A DNA stretch of 64,000 nt. Source: Chryseobacterium tagetis. GTDB taxonomy: Bacteria; Bacteroidota; Bacteroidia; Flavobacteriales; Weeksellaceae. Position numbers and translations under genes: made by a program. A model generated the notes under the pieces. The model saw nothing but the letters and a program-made list of their open reading frames with translations. It made no database searches and was not told the DNA's origin. The stretch covers positions 868,001-932,000 of the forward strand of contig NZ_JAERSE020000001.1 in the NCBI RefSeq assembly GCF_016735585.2, written 5' to 3'. How positions within the stretch are numbered: the first letter of the stretch is position 1; each line of letters opens with the position of its first letter. Below are positions 1 through 8,906 of the stretch, piece after piece.

Positions 1-745
1 AGTTATTAAGTCCGTTTTCAAGAGCTTTTTTATAATTTTCTTCATCGAAGCTATACAGGTCGGGTGATTTATAAGCCCCACCACGGCGCTGTTCATCGAG
101 TTTTCTAAGAATCCCGAGGTTTTTAATTTTTCTATAAAAATTCCCTCGATTAAGCTCTTTTCCCAAAATAGCTTCATATAGTTTTTGGACTTCAGGTAAA
201 GTGAATTTTTCAGGAAGAAGATTATAACCAATAGGCTTAATAGCAATCTTTTCTCTTAAAGTAAGCAAAGCCTTCTCGATAATTTCGCGGTGATCCATTG
301 CCAGTTCAATCTCAGGAAGTTCACTTAAATAGATCCATTCGCAGGTTTCACTCATTTCGTCGGCTACAGGATGTAGTTTTGTTGCATTATAAAGTGCGTA
401 GAAACCAATTGTGATAAATCTCTGTTTTTGAAATAATGTTTCATCAAAATCTTCAAAATAAAACTCACTTCGATTCTTCTTTCCAAAAACACCGAATTCT
501 TCAAGATAAGAAACCGTCACGCCAGCTCTTTCCTTCAAAAGCCTTACAATAGCTTCGTCCAGATCTTCATCCCTTCGAATGTAACCTCCAGGAAGCATCC
601 ATTGTTTTCTGTAGTTCATTTTCAGAAGCAGAACTTTCAGTTCATTATTATCAAACCCGAAAATCACGGGATCCGTCGATATATGAGGCAAAAAGATTTC
701 TTTTGCTTCTGAAGATTTCTCTAAAAATTGCTGTTTAGAATCCAT
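1..745 (-). CDS. NrtR-type Nudix-like transcriptional regulator, 3' end cut by window
   Basis: The reading frame runs from ATG at 745 to the window edge without a stop (248 codons), so the C-terminus is missing. An N-terminal Nudix fold (about residues 10-150) is followed by a winged-helix-like region containing the stretch NFYRKIKNLGIL and then RRGGAYKSPDLY. The Nudix box is recognisable but degenerate: G-x5-E-x7-R-L-L-K-E-R-A-G-V, where active enzymes have R-E-U-x-E-E-x-G-U, so two acidic metal ligands are lost. Loss of hydrolysis is typical of NrtR/AraR-type sugar regulators of Bacteroidota. It is divergent from a sugar permease, so local control of sugar uptake is a reasonable inference. 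No operator was identified. Confidence 0.8.
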   Translation of the reverse strand, partial: MDSKQQFLEKSSEAKEIFLPHISTDPVIFGFDNNELKVLLLKMNYRKQWMLPGGYIRRDEDLDEAIVRLLKERAGVTVSYLEEFGVFGKKNRSEFYFEDFDETLFQKQRFITIGFYALYNATKLHPVADEMSETCEWIYLSELPEIELAMDHREIIEKALLTLREKIAIKPIGYNLLPEKFTLPEVQKLYEAILGKELNRGNFYRKIKNLGILRKLDEQRRGGAYKSPDLYSFDEENYKKALENGLNN

Positions 746-938
746 ACTAAATAAGTGGTATAATCTGAGAGCACAAAGGTAAGATTTAATTTCTGAGATC
801 ATTCTAAAAATTACTTCCTACTTCAGTGAAATTCATATATTTTACCGATTCGCTATACATTTATTAAAAAAAACGAAATTTAAAAGTATAATATCAAATA
901 AAAAGGAATTACCTTTAACCTCTTTTTATTTTAAATGA
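746..938. promoter_or_regulatory. Divergent intergenic region between Nudix-like regulator and sugar permease
   Basis: This AT-rich stretch must carry the promoters of both divergent genes. No perfect TAnnTTTG box or clear regulator palindrome could be picked out, so no precise sites are claimed. Confidence 0.4.
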
Positions 939-2366
939 ATGACTATGACGAATGAAGTAAAAACAAAAAGCAGGAATTATACTATTCCTCTTATTACCAT
1001 TACGCTTTTATTTTTTATGTGGGGTTTCATTACCTGTATGAATGACATCCTGATTCCTTATCTGAAACAGCTTTTTAAACTGACTTTCTTTGAATCGATG
1101 TTGGTGCAGTTCTGTTTCTTTGGAGCTTATTTTATAGGCTCATTAATTTATTTCCTGATCTCAACTTCGAGCGGAGATCCCATTAACAAAGTAGGCTATA
1201 AAAAAGGAATTCTTTTCGGAATTTTCCTTGCAGCTTTAGGATGTGTTTTGTTTTATCCTGCAGCTACTTTCTCGTCTTACGGGTTGTTTTTAGGAGCTTT
1301 GTTTGTTTTAGGATTAGGATTTACGGTTTTGCAGATCACTGCAAATGCTTATGTTTCTCTTTTAGGTTCGGAAGAATCTGCATCCAGTAGATTGAATATG
1401 ACCCAAGCCTTCAATGCGTTCGGAACGACTATCGCTCCGGTTTTGGGTGGACATTTAATTTTTGAATTTTTCTCTGCTGCAGACGGATCTTTCAGTGCGG
1501 TGGCAACGAGAATTCCTTATTTAATCTTTGCAGCAATTTTACTTTTAGTTGCTTTATTGATTTCAAGAGTGAAACTTCCATCTTTTCAGACTGCGGAAGA
1601 AGAGATTGAGAAAGGTTTTGGAGCTTTCAAGTTTACTCATTTAAAATTTGGGGTTTTTGCCATGTTTTGTTACGTTGGTGGGGAAGTAGCCGTAGGAAGC
1701 TTTATCATCAGCTTTTTAGAACAGCCTCAGGTGATGAACCTTAATGAGGTTGTAAGTAAAAACTACCTTTCTTTATATTGGGGAGGCGCAATGATTGGTC
1801 GATTTTTGGGAGCAATTTCTTTGAATCAATCCATTAGCCAGTCGAAAAAAGCAATCTATATGTTGGGAGCGGCAACGTTGGTGTTCCTAGTTATTTTCAG
1901 TATTGTTGACTTAACTTTTTCACAAATCAGTTTCTTCTTGGTGTTCATTGTTCTTAATTTTATTGCCTTCTTTATTGGAAAGGCAGCACCAGCAAGAACA
2001 CTATCAATCTTTGCAGCGGTTAACGTAGTTTTGCTTATCTCTGCAATGGTAAATCATGGAGAGTTGGCTATGTACAGTATTTTAGGGATTGGTATTTTCA
2101 ACTCTATCATGTTCTCGAATATTTATACATTGGCAATTTCAGGATTAGGCAAATATACAAGCCAAGGATCTTCATTAGTGGTAATGGCAATTTTGGGTGG
2201 GGCGATCGTTCCTATTTTCCAAGGATATCTTGCTGATCATTACGGAGTGCAGCATTCCTTCATTATTCCTGTATTCTGTTATTTAGTAATTTTGATTTTT
2301 GGAGCATATTGCACTAAATATTTGAGTCATGTTCAGCATGATGCAGATGCAAAATCCGGACATTAA
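939..2366 (+). CDS. Sugar MFS transporter, FucP-like (glucose/galactose/fucose:H+ symporter family)
   Basis: A 475-residue inner-membrane protein with about 12 hydrophobic segments. The first contains TLLFFMWGFITCMNDILIPY, the signature start of the FucP/GluP family of the major facilitator superfamily. The length fits the family (about 410-480). It probably imports a hexose or deoxyhexose by proton symport; the exact sugar cannot be read from sequence. ATG at 939 is followed by a second in-frame ATG two codons later; either may be used. A strong hairpin terminator follows. The divergent Nudix-like regulator is the likely controller. Confidence 0.88.
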   Translation: MTMTNEVKTKSRNYTIPLITITLLFFMWGFITCMNDILIPYLKQLFKLTFFESMLVQFCFFGAYFIGSLIYFLISTSSGDPINKVGYKKGILFGIFLAALGCVLFYPAATFSSYGLFLGALFVLGLGFTVLQITANAYVSLLGSEESASSRLNMTQAFNAFGTTIAPVLGGHLIFEFFSAADGSFSAVATRIPYLIFAAILLLVALLISRVKLPSFQTAEEEIEKGFGAFKFTHLKFGVFAMFCYVGGEVAVGSFIISFLEQPQVMNLNEVVSKNYLSLYWGGAMIGRFLGAISLNQSISQSKKAIYMLGAATLVFLVIFSIVDLTFSQISFFLVFIVLNFIAFFIGKAAPARTLSIFAAVNVVLLISAMVNHGELAMYSILGIGIFNSIMFSNIYTLAISGLGKYTSQGSSLVVMAILGGAIVPIFQGYLADHYGVQHSFIIPVFCYLVILIFGAYCTKYLSHVQHDADAKSGH

Positions 2367-2385
2367 AAATGATTTTATATAAAAG

Positions 2386-2412
2386 AAAAACCTGCTTAAG
2401 AGCAGGTTTTTT
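2386..2412. terminator. Bidirectional intrinsic terminator
   Basis: Stem AAAAACCTGCT / AGCAGGTTTTT with loop TAAG, T-rich on both strands. It lies between the permease and the convergent propeller gene and can serve both. Confidence 0.85.
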
Positions 2413-2434
2413 TATTGTCAAAGATATTTGAATC

Positions 2435-3673
2435 TTATCTTTTTATAATCTTTTTAGTGCTTACATTTCCTTTAGCATCTGTAATTTTTAAAATGTATAC
2501 TCCGGAAGGAACATCTTTAATATCGATTCTGTTATTCTGATTAACAGCTCTAGAAACAACTTTACCACTTAACTCATATACGACAGCTTCTTTAATCTCT
2601 GTATCACTTTTTATATTGATAAAATCTGAGGTAGGATTAGGATATATTGTTAATTTAGGTTTAGACACTGTTTCAGAAACAGCGAGTGTAGCATCTTTTA
2701 TAATCACTACTTTATTTCCTGTAGATGCAAAAGCATAACAGCCATTACCACAAGTAATAAGACTTTTCACATTTCCGAAAGCCTGCGAAATGGGTAAGCT
2801 ATCGGTCAGCAAAAATGTATTAGGATTAAATCTTTTAAAAGTTATATTTCCCGAATAATCATAACTTGCAAATGCTACTTTGTTATAATAGGTATCGTAA
2901 GCAACCGGACCATAAACATTACTAAACTGCCCGATTACAAAAGGCGCTGTAGTTGCATCTACAACTTTTCCGTCAATAGAGTACATTTTATTGTCATGAT
3001 AAATAAAGTCCAGATAAAAGCTGTTTAAAACACTTTGGGTAACTCCAAGATTGGTAACCCCTGAACTGTTTACAGACAATCTTCTGATCCCGAATTCTGT
3101 TGTTTCGTTGTTATAGCCAATAAGCGCATTAGGACCAGTGAATTCAATTTTATTACTTCCGGTATGATCAGGAGTTGTTGTGGGTCTCATCACTCCGTTA
3201 TCGTAAATTGCAATACCTTCATGCTTTGGCGAGTAACCATTATTTTTTCGGGCAACAGCTATTGTTCCGGGTTGACCGGGCATTACTTCTATATCTTCTA
3301 CATAGAAAGGTCCAGTAGTAGGATCTGCTCCCAAAGTAAACTGAATATCTGCCGTTTGTGTTGCGACATCAAACCTGCGGACAATAGATGCTCCACTGAA
3401 ACCGGAATAAATATACTGTCCATTATCTGAAATGGCTAAAAATGTAGGTTCACTTCCTATAAATACAGTATTATCCAACGTGATTGTATTAGGATTAATG
3501 ATTCCTATACTGTTTCCGTTTGAGCCATTTGCACTGGGAATTGAAGCATAGATTTTATTAGTATTAGAATCATAAACCAGATCATTGGCTGTTAAATCAA
3601 GTGTAAAAACCTGAAGCTGGGCACATGCAGCTACACTGATTCCGAAAAATAGAGCGGATAGATTTTTTTTCAT
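2435..3673 (-). CDS. T9SS-secreted YncE/beta-propeller-like protein
   Basis: A 412-residue protein with an N-terminal signal peptide (KNLSALFFGISVAACAQ, cleavage near residue 19) and a type IX sorting domain in the last ~75 residues (LTIYPNPTSDFINI ... GVYILKITDAKG ... KKIIKR). The middle has repeated strand-turn units such as NTNKIYASIPSANG, ISDNGQYIYSGF and DTYYNKVAFASYDY, which resemble a YncE-type beta-propeller. It is expected to be exported across the outer membrane and attached or released by the Por/Spr system. No catalytic residues are evident, so binding or adhesion is only a guess. It is a single-gene unit. Confidence 0.8.
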   Translation of the reverse strand: MKKNLSALFFGISVAACAQLQVFTLDLTANDLVYDSNTNKIYASIPSANGSNGNSIGIINPNTITLDNTVFIGSEPTFLAISDNGQYIYSGFSGASIVRRFDVATQTADIQFTLGADPTTGPFYVEDIEVMPGQPGTIAVARKNNGYSPKHEGIAIYDNGVMRPTTTPDHTGSNKIEFTGPNALIGYNNETTEFGIRRLSVNSSGVTNLGVTQSVLNSFYLDFIYHDNKMYSIDGKVVDATTAPFVIGQFSNVYGPVAYDTYYNKVAFASYDYSGNITFKRFNPNTFLLTDSLPISQAFGNVKSLITCGNGCYAFASTGNKVVIIKDATLAVSETVSKPKLTIYPNPTSDFINIKSDTEIKEAVVYELSGKVVSRAVNQNNRIDIKDVPSGVYILKITDAKGNVSTKKIIKR

Positions 3674-3783
3674 GTAAATTATGTTTTTCCTTTAAAAAAT
3701 TAATTTTCCAAAGATAATATTTTTTTCAAATCACATCTATGGGAATTGCATAGTTTCATAAAGATTTAATAATAGAAAATAAA

Positions 3784-3806
3784 AAAATCCGGAAAACCCG
3801 GATTTT
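3784..3806 (-). terminator. Terminator of the ftsK-lolA-lptG transcript
   Basis: Stem AAAATCCGG / CCGGATTTT with a 5-nt loop, followed on the minus strand by a run of T. It sits just past the stop codon of the permease gene at 3810. Confidence 0.85.
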
Positions 3807-3809
3807 AAA

Positions 3810-5264
3810 TTATTGATATCTTTTATGCTCTTTACTTTTTGAAAATCTTTTCGTGATAGGTTTCAAGAGAGATTTGTATTTCTCAGCATCAAAAAGCTGC
3901 GAATCAGCAAGGGCTTTATAAGTCATCCAGACTCCAAAGGGTAATAGCACCATATTTGGAAGCCAGGAAGCTAAATAAGGATTCATTTTTCCTGACCAAG
4001 CCAGGTTTTCCATACTTACATTAATAATATAGAAAATAATGAATATTACAATGGCTATGATTACAGGTAATCCCATTCCTCCTTTTCTGATAATAGAACC
4101 TAAACTTGCTCCGATCAAAAAGAATATAACACAAGTGAAAGAATAGGTGACGATTCTCTGTTGATACATCACTACTTTTCCAAAATATTTTACACTCGGG
4201 TTTATTTCGTTATTTTTGGTTTCCAGAGTCGCTTTTAAGTTATCTAATCTGTTGTAAGCATTAGAGATCATTTCAAGCTTTTTCTCTCCTTTTACAGTAT
4301 CAAGTTTTATCTGTTGTTTTGCTGCTATTTTAGATTTGCTTTTATCCATATACGTAACAACGGTATTCACCTGATTCAGGACGTCCCCATTTACAGTATT
4401 AAAATAAGACGCATTGTCTTTTTTACTTTTTTCAATGGTTTTATTCAGCTCGCGATAGGTCTGGAAACGGTAATCATCCGTAATCTGTTCTTCTTCAATG
4501 GCTTTGTTGATCAGTTCGCTGACATCAAAGTGGGAAACTAAGGTATCAAATTTAATGACCTGATCAGGCTGCTTAAGCCTTGCATTGTCTCCTTTACCTG
4601 CGAAATTATCTTCAGTTACATAACCGTCATAAAGTTCAAGTTTTAAGAAGTTTTTATTCGCCGGAGTTACAAACTTTCCTTTTTTAGCAACAATCGTCTG
4701 CTGATTTTCGTAGGTACTTGCTTTTTTATGTACAAAAACACCTTCAATATCTTTCCCGTCTTCACCGTAAATTTTATCAAACTTCACCATATAGCCGGGG
4801 AGCTGATCGATAAACTGACCGGGAGTAAAATTCAAAGCAGGCTTTGTCTGGGCGATATTGAAAAGCATATTTTTTGCTTTTCTCTGAAAGTCAGGAATAA
4901 TATCATTTGAAAAGAAGTAAAGCATGATGGCAAGCACCGTCGCAACCCCAAAAAGAGGAGCCATTACTCTTGTTAACGAAATTCCCGCTGCTTTCATTGC
5001 TGCAAGCTCATACCGTTCACCAAATTCTCCAAAGGACATGATACTCGCCAAAAGTATGGTAAGTGGTAATACCATACTGATAACACTTACTCCGAGATAA
5101 AACAGAAGCTTAACGATTTGAAACGTTGTAAGCCCTTTTCCCATAAACTGACCTAATTGTACCCAGATGATATTGACAATGAAGATAAAAAACAATACAC
5201 TGAAAATAAAGAAAAAGGGACCAAAAAAGGTTTTTATGATATAGCGGTCTAATATTTTAAACAT
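3810..5264 (-). CDS. LptF/LptG family permease (YjgP/YjgQ)
   Basis: A 484-residue inner-membrane protein with three N-terminal membrane helices (from residue 8, near 60 and near 100), a large periplasmic beta-jellyroll region (about 130-340, including FTPGQFIDQLPGYMVKFDKI) and three C-terminal helices. This is the architecture of LptF/LptG, which with LptB2 extracts lipopolysaccharide and passes it to LptC/A. It is longer than E. coli LptG (360) because of an inserted, charged region near residues 250-340. It is the last gene of ftsK - lolA - lptG, so envelope lipid and lipoprotein traffic genes are co-transcribed. Whether it is LptF or LptG cannot be decided here. Confidence 0.88.
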   Translation of the reverse strand: MFKILDRYIIKTFFGPFFFIFSVLFFIFIVNIIWVQLGQFMGKGLTTFQIVKLLFYLGVSVISMVLPLTILLASIMSFGEFGERYELAAMKAAGISLTRVMAPLFGVATVLAIMLYFFSNDIIPDFQRKAKNMLFNIAQTKPALNFTPGQFIDQLPGYMVKFDKIYGEDGKDIEGVFVHKKASTYENQQTIVAKKGKFVTPANKNFLKLELYDGYVTEDNFAGKGDNARLKQPDQVIKFDTLVSHFDVSELINKAIEEEQITDDYRFQTYRELNKTIEKSKKDNASYFNTVNGDVLNQVNTVVTYMDKSKSKIAAKQQIKLDTVKGEKKLEMISNAYNRLDNLKATLETKNNEINPSVKYFGKVVMYQQRIVTYSFTCVIFFLIGASLGSIIRKGGMGLPVIIAIVIFIIFYIINVSMENLAWSGKMNPYLASWLPNMVLLPFGVWMTYKALADSQLFDAEKYKSLLKPITKRFSKSKEHKRYQ

Positions 5265-5330
5265 TTGCCAAAATTAAAAAAAAAGCCACAAAGTTGTTCT
5301 TTGCGACTTTATATATTTTATAGATTCCTG

Positions 5331-5978
5331 TTATAATTCTGTAATGATATAATTTTTGAACTTATTTTTATCAAAAATAAACATATTAGGATCTAAGTTT
5401 TGATTCTCTTTATACTCTTTGATGGCAATAATAGCAATATCTTTATTATTTCCGTGCTGTTCCAGCTTTAGCATTTGCTTTTTAGCCGAGTTTACGAAAA
5501 TATAGACAGCTTCCAGTCCGTTATCCTTTACAGGAGTCAGTTTTATAAAATCAGCGCTTACTCCGTCTACTGTTTTTTTACCATTGTAAGTTACATTATA
5601 ATCTTTTCTGTAGGTAGTTAAATAATTGATAGGAGAGAACATAGCAGCACTTCCGTTAGGTTTTGCAACGGTAACTTCCATATCTTCCGTATTAATATTG
5701 TAAATTTTGTTTCCATCAAAAATCTGTTCTGTACCCATGATTTTCAATTTATATTTATCTCCGGCTGCATAATAGATTCCAGGTTCTGTTTTGGAAACCT
5801 GTCCGTTCACCCCGCTTCCAAAAGAGAATTTGAAGTAAGAATTTTTCTTAGAATTATAATTTGCAGTTACATCATCCAGTATTTTTTTAGCTTTTGCATC
5901 AATTTTTTGTGCGCTTGCCAATCCTACTGTTCCTACAACCAAACCACTCAGTATAATTTTTGAAATAATATTTTTCAT
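5331..5978 (-). CDS. LolA-like outer membrane lipoprotein carrier protein
   Basis: A 215-residue periplasmic protein with a signal peptide (ISKIILSGLVVGTVGLASAQ, cleavage after the AQ near residue 24). The mature part shows the LolA fold pattern: an initial helix with DAKAKKILDDVTANYNSKK, then alternating strands such as YKLKIMGTEQIFDGNKIYNI and DFIKLTPVKDN. It would carry lipoproteins from the inner to the outer membrane, although a true LolB is usually absent in Bacteroidota. It lies between ftsK and the lptG-like gene with short gaps. Confidence 0.85.
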   Translation of the reverse strand: MKNIISKIILSGLVVGTVGLASAQKIDAKAKKILDDVTANYNSKKNSYFKFSFGSGVNGQVSKTEPGIYYAAGDKYKLKIMGTEQIFDGNKIYNINTEDMEVTVAKPNGSAAMFSPINYLTTYRKDYNVTYNGKKTVDGVSADFIKLTPVKDNGLEAVYIFVNSAKKQMLKLEQHGNNKDIAIIAIKEYKENQNLDPNMFIFDKNKFKNYIITEL

Positions 5979-6039
5979 TTTTTTATTTATAATATATAGA
6001 TATTTTAGAATGATAAAGGTTAAACTATCGTTTTATCCT

Positions 6040-8562
6040 TTACTTACGCAGATCTTCCAAAAACTGTTCCAAAGAATGGAGATCCCCAATAATCACTTCT
6101 CTTGCTTTAGCGCCGTTAAATCCGCCAACAATTCCGCTTGCTTCAAGCTGATCCATAATTCTTCCGGCTCTGTTATATCCCAGTTTTAATTGTCTTTGAA
6201 GCATAGAAGTAGAACCTTGCTGTGTAGAAACAATAATTCTTGCAGCCTCTTCAAATAAAGCATCTTTTTCATTAGGATCAAAAGCTCCGACTGTACTTGA
6301 TGATTCTTCAGAAACATATTCAGGAAGCAGAAGAGCAGAAGCGTATCCTTTTTGCTCCCCAATAAACTCTGCCAGTCTTTCTACTTCAGGAGTATCTACA
6401 AAAGCACACTGAAGTCTTAAAATTTCGTTTCCGTTAAAGTAAAGCATATCTCCTTTACCAATCAGCTGATCTGCCCCTGTAGAATCAAGAATCGTTCTGG
6501 AATCTACACTTGAAATTACCCTGAATGCTGCTCTCGCCGGGAAGTTAGCTTTGATCATCCCCGTAATCACATTTACAGAAGGTCTTTGCGTTGCAACAAT
6601 TAAGTGAATACCTACTGCTCTTGCCAACTGTGCTAATCTGGCAATCGGTAATTCCACTTCTTTTCCGGCAGTCATGATCAGGTCGGCAAACTCATCTACC
6701 ACCAAAACAATATAAGGTAAATATCTGTGTCCGTTTTCAGGATTAAGCTTTCTTTCCGTGAATTTTTTGTTGTATTCTTTTAAGTTTTTACAAAATGCAT
6801 TTTTAAGCAAATCATATCTTGTATCCATCTCTATACAAAGAGAGTTCAGCGTATTAATTACTTTATTCGTATCTGTAATGATTGCTTCCTCTGCATCCGG
6901 AAGTTTGGCCAGATAATGTCTTTCAATTTTTGAATATAAAGAAAGTTCCACTTTTTTAGGATCCACCATTACGAATTTCAATTCGCTAGGATGCTTTTTG
7001 TAGAGTAGGGAAGTTAAGATCGCGTTGATCCCTACTGATTTTCCCTGACCGGTTGCTCCCGCCATCAGTAAGTGAGGCATTTTTGATAAATCGGCCATGA
7101 AGATCTCATTCGAGATCGTTTTACCGAAAACCACAGGAAGATCCATATCCGTATTCTGGAATTTCTGAGAAGCAATTACTGAACGCATAGAAACCATGGT
7201 AGGATTTTTTCTCGGAACTTCAATCCCAATCGTTCCTTTACCCGGCATTGGTGCAATGATTCTGATTCCTAATGCAGATAAATTCAGAGCAATATCATCC
7301 TGTAATTTTTTAATTGCAGCTACTCTGATCCCTGCTTCAGGTACAATTTCATACAACGTAACTGTTGGTCCGATCGTAGCTTTAATTTCAGCAATTCCTA
7401 CATTAAAGTTTTTAAGAAGTCCTACAATTTTATTTTTGTTTTCTTCTAATTCTTCTTTATTGATAGAAATTTCTTCGTTTCCGTAATCTTTCAAAAGATC
7501 TACAGGAGGCATCTGGAATTTAGCAAGGTCTAATTTATGATCATACAAACCATGTTTTTCTACAAGTTCTTGCGATTGTTTATCAGATTCATCCAAAATA
7601 TCAATAACCGGAGCTACTTCTACATTGAATTTAATATCTTCTTCAATTGGTTTCTGCGATATTACAGGTTTACTTTCAAAAGCATCTGCAGGACTTACAA
7701 CAGGAATTGAAGGCTTTGTATTAAGATTTAAATTAATAGACTGTGTAATTTCTTTATCATTCTCAAATGAAGTCTGATTAGGAGTAGAAATCGTTTCAAT
7801 AACTGGAGAAGAAGGGATTTCTGTAAAATCTTTTGTCGTTTCTATTGGCTCTTCAGTAACTTTTGGAGTCACCATTTCTGTAACCGTTACATTATTCTCA
7901 AGAACTTCTTCCTCCAGTTCTTCGTCGGCTTCAAAGTTCTCTTCAGAACTTGGCATCATAGATTTTACTCTTCCGATTGTGTTTTCATTAATTTCACCCA
8001 ATTTTGCTTTTACAGCACTTGGACGTAAATTGAATTCTAAAATGAAATATAAAGCAATACTTGCCACCAATACCAACCACATTCCCACATCTCCTATAAG
8101 AGCGTTTAAAGAATCCATGATCTGATATCCATACACTCCGCTTAGTACGCCTCCCTGATTTTTTGTAAATGCTGCTCCAAAGAAAATAGGAAGCCAGCAA
8201 ATGAAAAACAAAGAATGGCCTATTGTTTTCCAGGGCTTAAAATAATTTTTTTTCAGAATAAGCGTTCCAACAACGAATACTAAAAAGGCAATAATGAAAG
8301 AGGCGATTCCTATACTTTCAAAAATGAAAATATTACCCAGCCAGTCTCCGATCTTTCCAAAAAGGTTAGAAGACTTTATGGTTTTATCGAGCATGGTTCC
8401 TGCCTGGCTTTGATCTGATTTCCAGTTCATCAGATAGGAGATGAACGAAAACGTAAGGATAATTGAAAAAAGTATAAAAATAAGCCCGAAGAATATACGC
8501 GGCTTCGATAATATTTTGCCTTTATCAGGCGATTCCTGTGTTTTTGTTTGCGTCTTATTCAT
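6040..8562 (-). CDS. ftsK: DNA translocase FtsK/SpoIIIE
   Basis: An 840-residue protein with four or five N-terminal membrane helices (residues ~25-180), an acidic/proline-threonine linker (~200-340) and a C-terminal RecA-like motor. The Walker A motif GATGQGKS lies near residue 500 and the Walker B motif VLVVDEFADL near 624. The winged-helix gamma domain that reads KOPS/SRS sequences is at the C-terminus (LQRQLKLGYNRAGRIMDQLE). FtsK pumps chromosome ends across the division septum and activates XerCD at dif. It is first in an operon with the lolA-like and lptG-like genes. Confidence 0.95.
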   Translation of the reverse strand: MNKTQTKTQESPDKGKILSKPRIFFGLIFILFSIILTFSFISYLMNWKSDQSQAGTMLDKTIKSSNLFGKIGDWLGNIFIFESIGIASFIIAFLVFVVGTLILKKNYFKPWKTIGHSLFFICWLPIFFGAAFTKNQGGVLSGVYGYQIMDSLNALIGDVGMWLVLVASIALYFILEFNLRPSAVKAKLGEINENTIGRVKSMMPSSEENFEADEELEEEVLENNVTVTEMVTPKVTEEPIETTKDFTEIPSSPVIETISTPNQTSFENDKEITQSINLNLNTKPSIPVVSPADAFESKPVISQKPIEEDIKFNVEVAPVIDILDESDKQSQELVEKHGLYDHKLDLAKFQMPPVDLLKDYGNEEISINKEELEENKNKIVGLLKNFNVGIAEIKATIGPTVTLYEIVPEAGIRVAAIKKLQDDIALNLSALGIRIIAPMPGKGTIGIEVPRKNPTMVSMRSVIASQKFQNTDMDLPVVFGKTISNEIFMADLSKMPHLLMAGATGQGKSVGINAILTSLLYKKHPSELKFVMVDPKKVELSLYSKIERHYLAKLPDAEEAIITDTNKVINTLNSLCIEMDTRYDLLKNAFCKNLKEYNKKFTERKLNPENGHRYLPYIVLVVDEFADLIMTAGKEVELPIARLAQLARAVGIHLIVATQRPSVNVITGMIKANFPARAAFRVISSVDSRTILDSTGADQLIGKGDMLYFNGNEILRLQCAFVDTPEVERLAEFIGEQKGYASALLLPEYVSEESSSTVGAFDPNEKDALFEEAARIIVSTQQGSTSMLQRQLKLGYNRAGRIMDQLEASGIVGGFNGAKAREVIIGDLHSLEQFLEDLRK

Positions 8563-8576
8563 AATATCAATGTGGG

Positions 8577-8584
8577 CAAATTTA
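8577..8584 (-). promoter_or_regulatory. Candidate -7 box of ftsK
   Basis: Minus-strand TAAATTTG matches the Bacteroidota -7 consensus TAnnTTTG and ends 15 nt before the ftsK ATG. No clear -33 TTG at the usual spacing. Confidence 0.45.
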
Positions 8585-8878
8585 ATGTTTTTTGAACATT
8601 AAAAGATAATTTTGATTTCTAAATTTTAGATGGTAATTTAATAGTATTTTCTTAAAAAGGCCTGGTTTTTTAGCGGAAATTTGGCAAGACTTTCATTCTG
8701 AACAGATAGAGGATTGCAATAAGATCCATAGCTTTTATTAATCATTAACGATAGGATATTAATATTTAAATTTTTCTTAATATATTTTCAGTTATTAAGA
8801 ATGAATCAAAATAAGGTTTTACAGGCCTTCAACTGACAAATGACAGTTTTTTTTATCTACCTTTTCATTAATCATCCT

Positions 8879-8886
8879 TATTTTTG
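8879..8886 (+). promoter_or_regulatory. Candidate -7 box of ccsBA
   Basis: TATTTTTG matches TAnnTTTG and lies 20 nt before the ATG at 8907. No clear -33 element was seen. Confidence 0.45.
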
Positions 8887-8906
8887 CATGTCAAGTATAT
8901 AAAATC

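Larger units (their letters stand above)
8563..8906. other. Divergent intergenic region ftsK / ccsBA (344 bp)
   Basis: AT-rich, with no open frame worth calling. Apart from one -7 box near each gene start, no terminator, RNA or repeat is recognised. Confidence 0.6.
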
